A DNA stretch of 7,317 nt from Rhodospirillales bacterium (GCA_025352915.1 JANXSA010000567.1:1-7317), one strand, 5' to 3'; positions 1 through 6,657 are shown, counted from the first letter of the stretch. A program made the numbers and translations. The notes: generated from the letters alone by a model not told the origin.

Positions 1-1688
1 AACGAAGCCACGTTGAGGGCGCCGTTGGTGTTCGGGCCGTAGATCGACCAGAGATTGGGCATGCCCGGTATCATGCAGCCAAGATAGGCCCGCGCGCCGT
101 CCTTGGCCCACAGCTCGGCGAGCGTCCGCCCCTCGCGGCCGGTGATGGTCATCGGATAGAGGTACTCCGTGGCGTGGAAGCCGGTGGCGTAGACGATCAC
201 GTCGGCCTCGTGCAGCGTCGCGTCGCCATCCCGGTCCTCGTCCCCATCCCCGTCCGTGGCCACCACGCCGCGCGGTTCGATGCGTTCGATCCCGTTGGTG
301 ACCAGGGTGACATTGTCGCGCAGCAGGGCGTCGAGGACGCAATACTCCGTGTCAACGACCACCGCGCGGGCTGACCAGACCGGATGCGGCGGGGTCATGG
401 CCGCCACCAGCGCGGGGTCGCCAAGCTTGCGTTCGAGGAAGGCGACGCTCACATCGCGGGCGCGCTTGTTGAGCGGGCTGGTGGCGAAGGGATCTTGGAA
501 GTCCGGATCGATATGCGCGACGTTGGCGAGCCGGTCGAGTGTGCAGTTGCGGGCGCGCATGAAGTTGGTGTGGAACGGCAAGTTGCGGTCGAGCCAGTTG
601 ACCTGCGGCGGGAACGGCGAACGGTAGCCGGGCACCGGCGACAGCCATTGCGGTGTCCGCTGGAACACGGTGACGTGGGCGGCCTCCAGCGCGAGTTCGG
701 GGATCATCTGGTAGCCGGTGGCGCCGGTGCCGATCACCGCCACCCGCTTGCCCTTCATGTCGACGCCGTCCGGCCACCGCGCGGTGTGCCACGCGGCGCC
801 GGCGAAGGTTTCGGCGCCAGGGATCTTGGCGATGTTTGGACGGCTGAGGAAGCCGACCGCCGTGATCACCGCGCGCGAGCGGATCGTGCGGGCGCCGTCT
901 GGCCCGTCGATGTCGATCTGCCATTCGCCTGCGGCCTCGTCCCAGGTCAGCGCCTTGACCTCGGTCTCGAACTGGATGTGCCGGCGCAGGTCGAAATTGT
1001 CGGCGACCCAGTCAAAGTATTTGGCGTTCTCGCGCCAGTCGCAGTACGGATTCGGATAGGGGAAGTCCACGCCGAAGATGTGGGTGTAGGAGCGGCTGAC
1101 GGTATCGACCCTCGCACCGGGATAGCGGTTCTCCCACCAGGTTCCGCCGACGCCGGTGTTCTTTTCCAGCACGGTAAACGGGAACCCGGCCTGGCGCAGC
1201 TGGAGTGCGGCGTTCAGCCCGCCCATGCCGGCGCCGATGACCGTCACGGTAAACTCCTTCAGCCGCGCCGGATCGGGCTTCTCCCGCCAGTGCAGCGACC
1301 GCGCCGCCTGGTCATGCGCCAACTCCTCCAGGTGATGCTGCAGGCTCTCGCCCTGCATGGTCTGCCCGAGCATCAGGCCCAGGCTGACCGCAAGCCGGTC
1401 GCGCGGGCCGATGTCGATGCGGCCCGCGCCGCTGTCGCGATAGGCTTTGAGGAACTCGACACCCTTGCGCCGGAGCAATGCCGCGTCCGCTTCGGTCGCT
1501 GGCGCAACGAGGTCGACATAGCCGGCGTGCACCGTCTTCACGCCGGTCGCCGCCACTTCCGGATCGGCGGTGAGCTGGTAGAGCAAGCCACGCAGGACCA
1601 TGGGGTCGGCATGGGCGATTGCGTCCTCGATCACGGCGTCGTCCGCTGCATGCAGCTCCGGCCGTGACGACACCTCCAGCTTGTTCAT
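1..1688 (-). CDS. Baeyer-Villiger monooxygenase, HAPMO-like (3' end off window)
   Basis: FAD- and NADPH-dependent type I Baeyer-Villiger monooxygenase, expected to insert one oxygen atom next to a ketone carbonyl to give an ester or lactone in the cytosol. About 562 codons are visible. The first FAD-binding GxGxxG is at residues 152-157 (GAGMGG), followed by GGTWWENRYPGARVD (about 181-195). The family fingerprint FxGxxxHxxxWP is complete at 295-306 (FAGAAWHTARWP). The NADPH-binding GxGxxG is at 320-325 (GTGATG), then FQRTPQW at 342-348 and YATGFH at 500-505. The roughly 145-residue extension before the first Rossmann motif is typical of 4-hydroxyacetophenone monooxygenases (about 640 residues) and not of cyclohexanone monooxygenases, so roughly 80 residues are missing past the left edge. 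The ATG at 1688 has AGGAG 10 bases upstream. Oddities are an Asp-rich insert (479-490) and Ala at 440, where many relatives have Lys before the active-site Arg (here Arg441). It is divergent from the ABC importer. The family is certain; the substrate is unknown. Confidence 0.93.
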   Translation of the reverse strand, partial: MNKLEVSSRPELHAADDAVIEDAIAHADPMVLRGLLYQLTADPEVAATGVKTVHAGYVDLVAPATEADAALLRRKGVEFLKAYRDSGAGRIDIGPRDRLAVSLGLMLGQTMQGESLQHHLEELAHDQAARSLHWREKPDPARLKEFTVTVIGAGMGGLNAALQLRQAGFPFTVLEKNTGVGGTWWENRYPGARVDTVSRSYTHIFGVDFPYPNPYCDWRENAKYFDWVADNFDLRRHIQFETEVKALTWDEAAGEWQIDIDGPDGARTIRSRAVITAVGFLSRPNIAKIPGAETFAGAAWHTARWPDGVDMKGKRVAVIGTGATGYQMIPELALEAAHVTVFQRTPQWLSPVPGYRSPFPPQVNWLDRNLPFHTNFMRARNCTLDRLANVAHIDPDFQDPFATSPLNKRARDVSVAFLERKLGDPALVAAMTPPHPVWSARAVVVDTEYCVLDALLRDNVTLVTNGIERIEPRGVVATDGDGDEDRDGDATLHEADVIVYATGFHATEYLYPMTITGREGRTLAELWAKDGARAYLGCMIPGMPNLWSIYGPNTNGALNVAS

Positions 1689-1721
1689 ACGCCTAGGACT
1701 CCTGCAGATCGGTCGTCTTGT

Positions 1722-1753
1722 TCGATTTTGGGGCATCGGAAACGCAAAATCGA
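1722..1753. promoter_or_regulatory. 9-bp perfect inverted repeat upstream of the monooxygenase gene
   Basis: TCGATTTTG (1722-1730) is exactly mirrored by CAAAATCGA (1745-1753) across a 14-base spacer. The near arm lies 33 bases upstream of the monooxygenase ATG. This is a typical place for an operator or for a leader hairpin in the monooxygenase transcript. The dyad is seen directly; the binding protein, if there is one, is unknown and no regulator gene lies in the window. Confidence 0.45.
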
Positions 1754-1860
1754 GTCCAACCGATATTCCCCGAGTGACCGTTAATCCGATCATCTGCCAA
1801 GAAGGATACCAGCGACCTCGCGACCATTGCAAAGGCGGAGGTGCCGGGAGGCCGCCCGCG

Positions 1861-1906
1861 GCCAGTGCCATCGGCCAGTGCCATCGGCCAGTGCCCGCGG
1901 CCAGTG
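1861..1906. repeat. 13-bp tandem repeat, about 3.5 copies
   Basis: The unit GCCAGTGCCATCG occurs at 1861-1873 and 1874-1886, a variant GCCAGTGCCCGCG at 1887-1899, and a partial GCCAGTG at 1900-1906. The core GCCAGTG therefore occurs four times at an exact 13-base period. The variant spacer CCCGCG also stands just before the first unit (1855-1860). A 13-base period does not match the DNA helical repeat well, so slippage-driven expansion is at least as likely as an array of protein sites. Confidence 0.8.
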
Positions 1907-1991
1907 ATTGCTGTCTGGTCGGAGATTCGGCTCAGTCGGGTGCCGATGAAATGCACGTTTCCCAAGAACGGCGGCAGTGACAATTTTATTC

Positions 1992-2019
1992 GAATTATCG
2001 CGTTGTGAAAGAATAATTC
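1992..2019. promoter_or_regulatory. AT-rich inverted repeat upstream of the importer operon
   Basis: GAATTAT (1992-1998) and ATAATTC (2013-2019) are perfect 7-base inverted arms with a 14-base spacer. They lie in the most AT-rich part of the region, 83 bases before the TTG start of the binding-protein gene. The first arm overlaps a second palindrome, ATTCGAAT (1988-1995). AATAAT at 2012-2017 resembles a -10 box but has no good -35 partner. An operator or promoter role is inferred from position and base composition. Confidence 0.35.
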
Positions 2020-2087
2020 ACTCTTTTCCGCAGGTGGTCTTGCCGCCGGCGAAAATTCCATTCTATGGCAGCCCTCTGTCCGTTACT

Positions 2088-2095
2088 GAGGAGGT
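2088..2095 (+). promoter_or_regulatory. Strong ribosome binding site that fixes a TTG start
   Basis: GAGGAGGT is a near-perfect Shine-Dalgarno sequence placed 6 bases before TTG at 2102. No in-frame ATG or GTG start nearby has a comparable site; the ATG at 2065 is in another frame. It supports TTG as the true initiation codon of the binding-protein gene. Confidence 0.8.
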
Positions 2096-2101
2096 CCGAC
2101 C

Positions 2102-3079
2102 TTGCCCCAAGTTCTGAGCCGGCGCGCCTTTGCCGCGAGTGCTATAGCGCTAGCCGCCGCGCCATCTGGGAATGCCCAGGCCGCGCCGCCAAGCGAGATC
2201 CGCATCGACTGGGCGACCTATAATCCCGTCAGCTTGGTGCTGAAGGACCGGGGCCTGCTGGAGCGCGAGTTCGGCCCGGACAAGATCGGCATCCGCTGGG
2301 TGTTCTCCGCGGGGTCGAACAAGGCGTTGGAGTTTTTGAATGCCGGCTCGCTCGATTTCGGCTCGACCGCCGGCGCCGCGGCGCTGATCGGCAAAGTCAA
2401 CGGCAACCCGCTGAAATCCGTCTATATCTTCTCGCGCCCGGAATGGACGGCGTTGGTCATAAAGGCGAATAGTCTCGTCACCACGGTGGCCGATCTCAAG
2501 GGCAAGCGAATCGCGGTGACTCGTGGGACCGATCCGCATATCTTCCTGGTGCGCGCGCTGGCAGGTGCTGGCCTGAGCGAAAAGGACGTGAAGCTGGTGC
2601 TGCTGCAGCACGCCGACGGGCGGACCGCGCTGGAGCGCGGCGATGTGGAGGCCTGGGCTGGTCTCGATCCGCTGATGGCGGCATCCGAAATCGAGAACGG
2701 CGCGCGCCTGCTCTACCGCAAAGCTGAGGCGAATACCTGGGGTGTGCTGAACGTGCGCGAGGCATTCGCGTCCGAGAACCCCGATCTCGTCAGGCGGGTG
2801 CTCGCCACCTATGAGAAGGCCCGAAGCTGGGCGGTGGACAATCCGGACGAGTTGAAGGCGATGATGATGACCGCAACCAAACTATCCGACGCGGTGATTG
2901 TCCGGCAGCTTGAGCGCACCGACATGTCGCGTGGCCAAATCGGCGAGGTGCAGGCCGCGACGATTATCGAGGCCGGCCGGGCGTTGCAGGCCGCCGGGGT
3001 GCTGGACGCCTCGCTCGATATTGCTGCCATCACGCACGGCATGATCGACGGATCCTTCGCGCGCGCCGCTGGGGCATGA
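2102..3079 (+). CDS. ABC transporter substrate-binding protein, SsuA/NMT1-like
   Basis: Periplasmic solute-binding protein of the sulfonate/nitrate/taurine ABC importer family, 325 residues, the usual family length. The N-terminus carries a twin-arginine (Tat) type signal: SRRAF at residues 6-10, an alanine-rich hydrophobic stretch at 11-20, and a likely AxA cleavage site at 25-27 (AQA). The mature part follows the family pattern: a first strand with IDWATYNPVSLVLKDRGLLE (35-54), the segment ALEFLNAGSLDFGSTAGAAAL (75-95) and VADLKGKRIAVTRGTDPHIFL (129-149), then the second-lobe segment ALERGDVEAWAGLDP (176-190). Translation starts at TTG with a strong Shine-Dalgarno sequence. Its stop overlaps the permease ATG by 4 bases (ATGA), so the genes are translationally coupled. 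The ligand is probably a small organic anion such as an aliphatic sulfonate, but no desulfonating monooxygenase gene lies beside it, so it cannot be fixed. Alternatives are nitrate, taurine or thiamine-precursor binding. Confidence 0.88.
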   Translation: MPQVLSRRAFAASAIALAAAPSGNAQAAPPSEIRIDWATYNPVSLVLKDRGLLEREFGPDKIGIRWVFSAGSNKALEFLNAGSLDFGSTAGAAALIGKVNGNPLKSVYIFSRPEWTALVIKANSLVTTVADLKGKRIAVTRGTDPHIFLVRALAGAGLSEKDVKLVLLQHADGRTALERGDVEAWAGLDPLMAASEIENGARLLYRKAEANTWGVLNVREAFASENPDLVRRVLATYEKARSWAVDNPDELKAMMMTATKLSDAVIVRQLERTDMSRGQIGEVQAATIIEAGRALQAAGVLDASLDIAAITHGMIDGSFARAAGA

Positions 3080-3852
3080 AGCTGGCCTGGCCGGCGCCGT
3101 GGATCACCGGCCTGATCCTGCCGCTGACCTTGGGCGTGGCGTGGGAGCTGGCGGTGCGCCACGGGATGATGTCCGGGCGGCTGATGCCGCCGCCGTCGCG
3201 CCTGGCCGCTTCCGCCTGGACGCTGGCGCGATCTGGCGATCTGGCGGTGCATGCGCTGGCGACACTGGGCCGGGTTGCCATCGGTTTCGCGTGCGGGGCG
3301 GTGGCCGGCACGATGCTGGGCATGCTCACAGGGGCCAACGTGACGGCGCGTCGGCTGCTCGACCCCTCGGTGCAGGCGGTCCGCGCCATCCCCTCCATCG
3401 CCTGGGTGCCGTTGTTCATCCTGTGGCTGGGAATTTTCGAGACCTCGAAACTGACGCTGATCGGTCTGGGGGTGTTCTTTCCGGTGTATCTGGGGGTGTT
3501 GAGCGCCATCCAGGGCGTTGACCGCAAGCTGATCGAGGTGGGGCGGGTGTTCGGGCTGTCGGTCATGAGCATCGCGCTGCGTATCACTTGGCCCGCCGTG
3601 CTGCCGAGCTGGATCGCGTCCTTGCGCACCGGGTTGGGCCTTGGGTTCATGTTCGTGGTGGCAGCGGAGCTGATGGGGGCGTCGGAGGGGCTGGGCTACC
3701 TGTTGTTGGACGGCCAGCAGATGGGGCGGGCGGATACGATCCTGGTGGCGATGATCGTCTTCGCCCTGTTGGGCAAGGCGGCTGACGGCCTGCTGGTTGC
3801 GGTCAGCCGGCCGCTCCTATGCTGGCAGGACACGGCGAGGACCCGGCTGTGA
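3076..3852 (+). CDS. ABC transporter permease, SsuC/TauC-like
   Basis: Inner-membrane permease of the sulfonate/nitrate/taurine importer family, 258 residues, normal family length. Hydrophobic segments lie at about 9-27, 65-84, 104-121, 125-145, 187-205 and 221-244, matching the usual six-helix binding-protein-dependent fold. The cytoplasmic coupling (EAA-type) loop is visible at about 154-177, running from EVGRVFG to PAVLP; this is where the ATPase docks. PPPS at 38-41 and RAIPSIAWVPLFILWLGI at 103-120 are characteristic of SsuC/TauC proteins. Its ATG overlaps the stop of the binding-protein gene, and its own TGA overlaps the preferred GTG start of the ATPase gene, so all three components appear to be made in step. 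Its substrate follows from the binding protein and is unknown. Confidence 0.92.
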   Translation: MKLAWPAPWITGLILPLTLGVAWELAVRHGMMSGRLMPPPSRLAASAWTLARSGDLAVHALATLGRVAIGFACGAVAGTMLGMLTGANVTARRLLDPSVQAVRAIPSIAWVPLFILWLGIFETSKLTLIGLGVFFPVYLGVLSAIQGVDRKLIEVGRVFGLSVMSIALRITWPAVLPSWIASLRTGLGLGFMFVVAAELMGASEGLGYLLLDGQQMGRADTILVAMIVFALLGKAADGLLVAVSRPLLCWQDTARTRL

Positions 3853-4640
3853 CCCGGCTTGCCATCCACCAGCTCGGCAAGACCTATGCCGACGGCACCG
3901 AGGCGCTGCGCGATATCAATATCCAGGCCGACACCGGGGAAATCGTCGCCATCCTGGGTGGCTCGGGTTGCGGCAAGACCACCTTGCTGCGGCTGGTGGC
4001 CGGTCTGGATCAGGCGAGCAGCGGCACCATCTCGGTCGGCGGCCAGGTGCTGACCGGCACGCATCCGGCCATCAGTGCGGTGTTCCAGGAACCGCGTTTG
4101 CTGCCGTGGCTGACGACCGGGGCGAATATCGCCTTTGGCGGCGGGCGTCTTACCGCAAGGGACCGCCAGGCCCGGACGACGGCGCTGTTGGACCGGGTCG
4201 GTCTGGCCGGTTATGCCTCCCGTTGGCCGCGTGAGCTGTCCGGTGGACAGCAGCAACGTGTGGCGATCGCCCGGGCGTTGATCGGCCATCCCGAAATCCT
4301 GCTGCTCGACGAGCCGTTTTCGGCGTTGGATCCGGTCACCCGCGCAAGCCTGCACGAACTGCTGCTGGATCTGTGGCGAGACCTGCGCCCAACCATTCTC
4401 ATGGTTACACACGATGTGGAGGAGGCCGTGGTCTTGGCTGACCGCATTGTGGTGATGCGGCCGAAGCCGGGCCGGGTGCATGACGTCCTGCCGGTCGATG
4501 TACCCCGACCATCCGACAAAGCGCTGCCGATCTTCGATTTGATGAAGCGACGCGTGACCAGCGCGATCGACCGGTCCCTTGCGGATGACCGGCCACCTGG
4601 TCTTAAGTCGGGTTCGCTCTGGTTATCACCCTGGGTATAG
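3849..4640 (+). CDS. ABC transporter ATP-binding protein, SsuB/TauB-like
   Basis: Cytoplasmic ATPase that powers the importer. With GTG at 3849 it has 263 residues. Every ATPase motif is intact: Walker A GGSGCGKTT (37-45), Q-loop Gln80 in VFQEPRLLPW, signature LSGGQ (130-134), Walker B ending LLLDEP (151-156, Asp154 and Glu155), D-loop SALD (158-161) and switch His188 in VTHD. EPRLLPW is typical of the nitrate/sulfonate/taurine subgroup. GTG 3849 is preferred because GAGGA at 3837-3841 precedes it and it overlaps the permease stop by 4 bases, like the previous junction; ATG 3819 would add 10 residues but has no visible ribosome binding site. The last 16 or so residues (from 248) do not look like the usual end of the family and may be read-through into foreign or decayed sequence. 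Confidence 0.93.
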   Translation: MTRLAIHQLGKTYADGTEALRDINIQADTGEIVAILGGSGCGKTTLLRLVAGLDQASSGTISVGGQVLTGTHPAISAVFQEPRLLPWLTTGANIAFGGGRLTARDRQARTTALLDRVGLAGYASRWPRELSGGQQQRVAIARALIGHPEILLLDEPFSALDPVTRASLHELLLDLWRDLRPTILMVTHDVEEAVVLADRIVVMRPKPGRVHDVLPVDVPRPSDKALPIFDLMKRRVTSAIDRSLADDRPPGLKSGSLWLSPWV

Positions 4641-4809
4641 CCTACCAGCAGCTTGATTTAGCCATGGCCGCAACCACGCAGCGGCGCGGTGCAGGTGTGC
4701 CAAAAGCTCGCCAGTATTTCCAGCGCGGTGGCGTGAGATGTGAAACCCGGCGCGAATCTTCGGGCGAAGTGGCGCAGCAGACACATACGCGGGATGGAGT
4801 GGATGCCGA
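4641..4809. other. Gap with no recognisable gene, possible remnant
   Basis: Together with the following promoter candidate and leader this makes a 243-base gap after the ATPase gene. Short frames are open on both strands. One plus frame reads YQQLDLAMAATTQRRGAG from 4643 before stopping near 4813, and a minus frame spans 4642-4905. None has a recognisable domain or a convincing ribosome binding site. I saw no clear terminator hairpin. It may be decayed coding or insertion-sequence DNA, but I cannot name a source. Confidence 0.4.
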
Positions 4810-4838
4810 TTGAGTCACCGCCGCCCGCCCGATACAAT
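4810..4838 (+). promoter_or_regulatory. Candidate sigma-70 promoter for the transferase gene pair
   Basis: TTGAGT (4810-4815, 4 of 6 to consensus) is followed after exactly 17 bases by TACAAT (4833-4838, 5 of 6). Transcription would begin near 4845, leaving a leader of about 39 bases with GAGAGAA just before the ATG at 4884. Spacing and placement are ideal; the -35 match is moderate. Confidence 0.45.
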
Positions 4839-4883
4839 CCGGCCGCTGACGCACGGCATCACTATAGATCGAGAGAACCGGAC

Positions 4884-5825
4884 ATGGCCGCAGACGCGCA
4901 GTCAATTATTCTGCACCAGTACGACCTGTCACCGTTCTCGGAGAAGGCGCGCATCATCCTTGGGATGAAGGGACTGGAATGGCACGCCTGCACCCAACCC
5001 GTCATCATGCCCAAGCCAGAACTTGTCGCGCTGACTGGCGGCTACCGACGTATTCCCGTGATGCAGATTGGTGCCGATATCTATTGCGACACGCAAATGA
5101 TCGCGCGCGAGCTGGAGCGGCGTTATCCGATTCCGTCCATCCTGGTTGGCGCCGATCGCGGGCTCGGTTTCGGCCTCGGCCTGTGGACCGACCGGGCGTT
5201 GTTTCAGGCCACCGTCACCCTAGTCTTCGGAGCCGGCGAGCGGGTGGTCGATGACGCTTTTATTAGGGACCGTGAGGCGCTGAGCGGTCGTTCGTGGGAC
5301 CTGCCAGGCAAGCGCGAAGCAGCACCTCGGGTGGCCGAGCAGCTGCGAGCCCAGTTCGGCTGGGTGGAGGAGCAGCTATCCGATGGCCGGCGGTATTTGC
5401 TCGGCGACCAACCGGGCCTGGCCGATGCCAGCGTCTACTACAATATTGCCTGGATTCGCCGCGTTTTTCCCGCCGGGCTAGCCATCCTTGATCGGCTGGT
5501 GCTGCTGATGGCGTGGGAGGAACGGGTTCGCGCCATTGGCCACGGCACACCGCACATTATCAGCCGCGAGGCGGCGCTCGACATCGCCCATGACGCGATT
5601 TCAACCGAAGTGGCGGCCACGGACCAGCTGGAGCCGAACGGGATCAAGTCCGGGGATAGCGTGTCCGTCATCGCGGACGACTATCGCGGTGAGCCGGTGA
5701 GCGGTGTGGTGGTGTCGTCCTCGGCGCAGCACATTGCGATCCGGCGCAGCGATCCGCGCGTCGGTGAGGTGGTGGTGCACTTTCCACGCTCCGGCGTTTT
5801 CGTGATGCTGGCGGCCGGTGCGTAG
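4884..5825 (+). CDS. Glutathione S-transferase family protein with extra C-terminal domain
   Basis: Cytosolic glutathione transferase-fold protein, 313 residues, against about 200-230 for ordinary members. The thioredoxin-like N-domain (about 8-83) has YDLSPFSEKARI at 13-24, where Ser16 or Ser19 could activate glutathione, the cis-proline in RRIPVM (Pro58), and DT at 69-70 in place of the common E/D-S glutathione-contact pair. The all-helical domain has a GDQPGLADAS capping motif (174-183). Residues from about 254 form a short Gly/Val-rich, beta-like module (KSGDSVSV, SGVVV, VGEVVVHFPRSG) that is not part of the standard fold. ATG 4884 is chosen because GAGAGAA lies 6 bases upstream and the transferase homology begins there; the frame is open back to ATG 4740, but those 48 codons look non-coding. 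It precedes a second transferase by 49 bases. The reaction is unknown: conjugation, ether cleavage, dehalogenation or isomerisation are all possible. Confidence 0.85.
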   Translation: MAADAQSIILHQYDLSPFSEKARIILGMKGLEWHACTQPVIMPKPELVALTGGYRRIPVMQIGADIYCDTQMIARELERRYPIPSILVGADRGLGFGLGLWTDRALFQATVTLVFGAGERVVDDAFIRDREALSGRSWDLPGKREAAPRVAEQLRAQFGWVEEQLSDGRRYLLGDQPGLADASVYYNIAWIRRVFPAGLAILDRLVLLMAWEERVRAIGHGTPHIISREAALDIAHDAISTEVAATDQLEPNGIKSGDSVSVIADDYRGEPVSGVVVSSSAQHIAIRRSDPRVGEVVVHFPRSGVFVMLAAGA

Positions 5826-5874
5826 GGCAATCCACTAGGTAATTTTCAAACGTCTCGAAGGAACACCAGGTTCG

Positions 5875-6657
5875 ATGCTGTTGTATGAACATCCACTGTC
5901 GTCTTACGTGCAAAAGGTGAAGATCGCCCTGCGCGAAAAGAATATCCCCTTTACCGTTGAACGGCCGGATGGCCTGGGGTCTGGGGCTGCTGCCGGCGCG
6001 TTCGGTGACGGCAATCTGCGTGCCGAGGTGCCGATGCTGATCGATGGTGCGGTGCGCATCGTCGATTCCACCATCATCCTCGAATATCTTGAGGACAAGG
6101 TTCCGACGCCTGCGCTGCTGCCGCGTGATCCCGCCGAGCGGGCACGGGCGCGCATGATCGAAGATGTGTGCGACACCAGCTACGAGGCGATCAACTGGGG
6201 GATCGGCGAAATCACCTGGTTCCGCCGCGCCGAGGGTGCGCTGGAAAGCCGCTTGCGCGCGGCCGCCGCGGCGCAGACCGCCGAGATCCAGCATTGGCTG
6301 GAACAGCAGCTGGGCGCGCGGGAGTGGTTTGTCGGCGATCGCTTCGGCTGGGCCGATCTTTCGGTGGCACCTTATCTCAACCGCTCGGTGCTGTTTGGCA
6401 TGGGGCCGGCGACGGGCTCGCCGCTCGATCTGTGGCTCGGCCGCATCCGCCAAATTCCGTCGGTTGCCAAGACATTCGAGGAGTTCATGGCGGCGCAGGC
6501 GCTGATGGCCGACGCCTTCCGCCGGCTTGAGTCCGGCGCGATGCGCCGCGAGTATCGCGACCACCGGCTGGAATGGATGATCAAGTCCGGCGGCATGGCG
6601 GTCGTGCTCGACGGCTTGGCGAAGAATAACATCCGGTTCACTTGGCCGAACGTTTGA
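5875..6657 (+). CDS. Glutathione S-transferase family protein
   Basis: Second glutathione transferase-fold protein, 260 residues, clearly different from its upstream neighbour rather than a recent duplicate. The N-domain begins MLLYEHPLSSYVQKVKIALREK; Ser9 or Ser10 is the likely glutathione-activating residue. The cis-proline is Pro53 in EVPMLIDG and the glutathione-contact pair is DS at 64-65 (IVDSTIILEYLED). The helical domain has the GDRFGWADLSVAPYL capping motif at 154-168. A tail of about 35 residues (226-260, starting EYRDHRLEWMIKSGG) follows the last expected helix. The ATG is preceded by AAGGA at 5858-5862, a rather long 12-base spacing, with CCAGG closer. With only 49 bases after the upstream stop and no terminator between, the two are probably one operon. 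Overall style recalls bacterial transferases near beta-aryl etherase (LigE/LigF) relatives, but assigning etherase activity would be speculation. Confidence 0.88.
   Translation: MLLYEHPLSSYVQKVKIALREKNIPFTVERPDGLGSGAAAGAFGDGNLRAEVPMLIDGAVRIVDSTIILEYLEDKVPTPALLPRDPAERARARMIEDVCDTSYEAINWGIGEITWFRRAEGALESRLRAAAAAQTAEIQHWLEQQLGAREWFVGDRFGWADLSVAPYLNRSVLFGMGPATGSPLDLWLGRIRQIPSVAKTFEEFMAAQALMADAFRRLESGAMRREYRDHRLEWMIKSGGMAVVLDGLAKNNIRFTWPNV

Larger units (their letters stand above)
1689..2101. other. Divergent intergenic region, no supported gene
   Basis: This 413-base gap separates the starts of the monooxygenase gene (minus) and the importer operon (plus), so it should hold both promoters. It contains two inverted repeats and a 13-base tandem repeat, listed separately, and an AT-rich stretch at about 1980-2025 that stands out from the GC-rich surroundings. 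I could not find a convincing pair of -35 and -10 hexamers for either direction. The open frames through it on both strands have no recognisable protein motif and no good ribosome binding site. Confidence 0.7.

Noticed and set aside
384..1667. A 427-codon plus-strand open frame opposite the monooxygenase gene
   Set aside because: It is antisense to a gene with all Baeyer-Villiger motifs, and its translation is rich in Arg, Gly, Ala and His with no domain. Long antisense frames are common in GC-rich coding DNA.
3819..3848. ATG start for the ATPase 10 codons upstream of the chosen GTG
   Set aside because: No ribosome binding site is visible before it, and it would overlap the permease by 34 bases. 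It is not excluded.
3696..4481. A 261-codon minus-strand open frame opposite the ATPase gene
   Set aside because: The plus strand encodes every ABC ATPase motif in order; the antisense product has no family features.
4571..4592. CCGGTC/GACCGG dyad as a terminator of the importer operon
   Set aside because: It lies inside the ATPase coding sequence, has a 10-base loop and no T run.
4740..4883. An upstream ATG extending the first transferase by 48 residues
   Set aside because: The extension is not transferase-like, overlaps the candidate promoter, and the ATG at 4884 has a well-placed GAGAGAA.
5668..6564. A 298-codon minus-strand open frame opposite the second transferase
   Set aside because: It overlaps a transferase with intact family motifs, begins inside the preceding transferase gene and has no recognisable domain.
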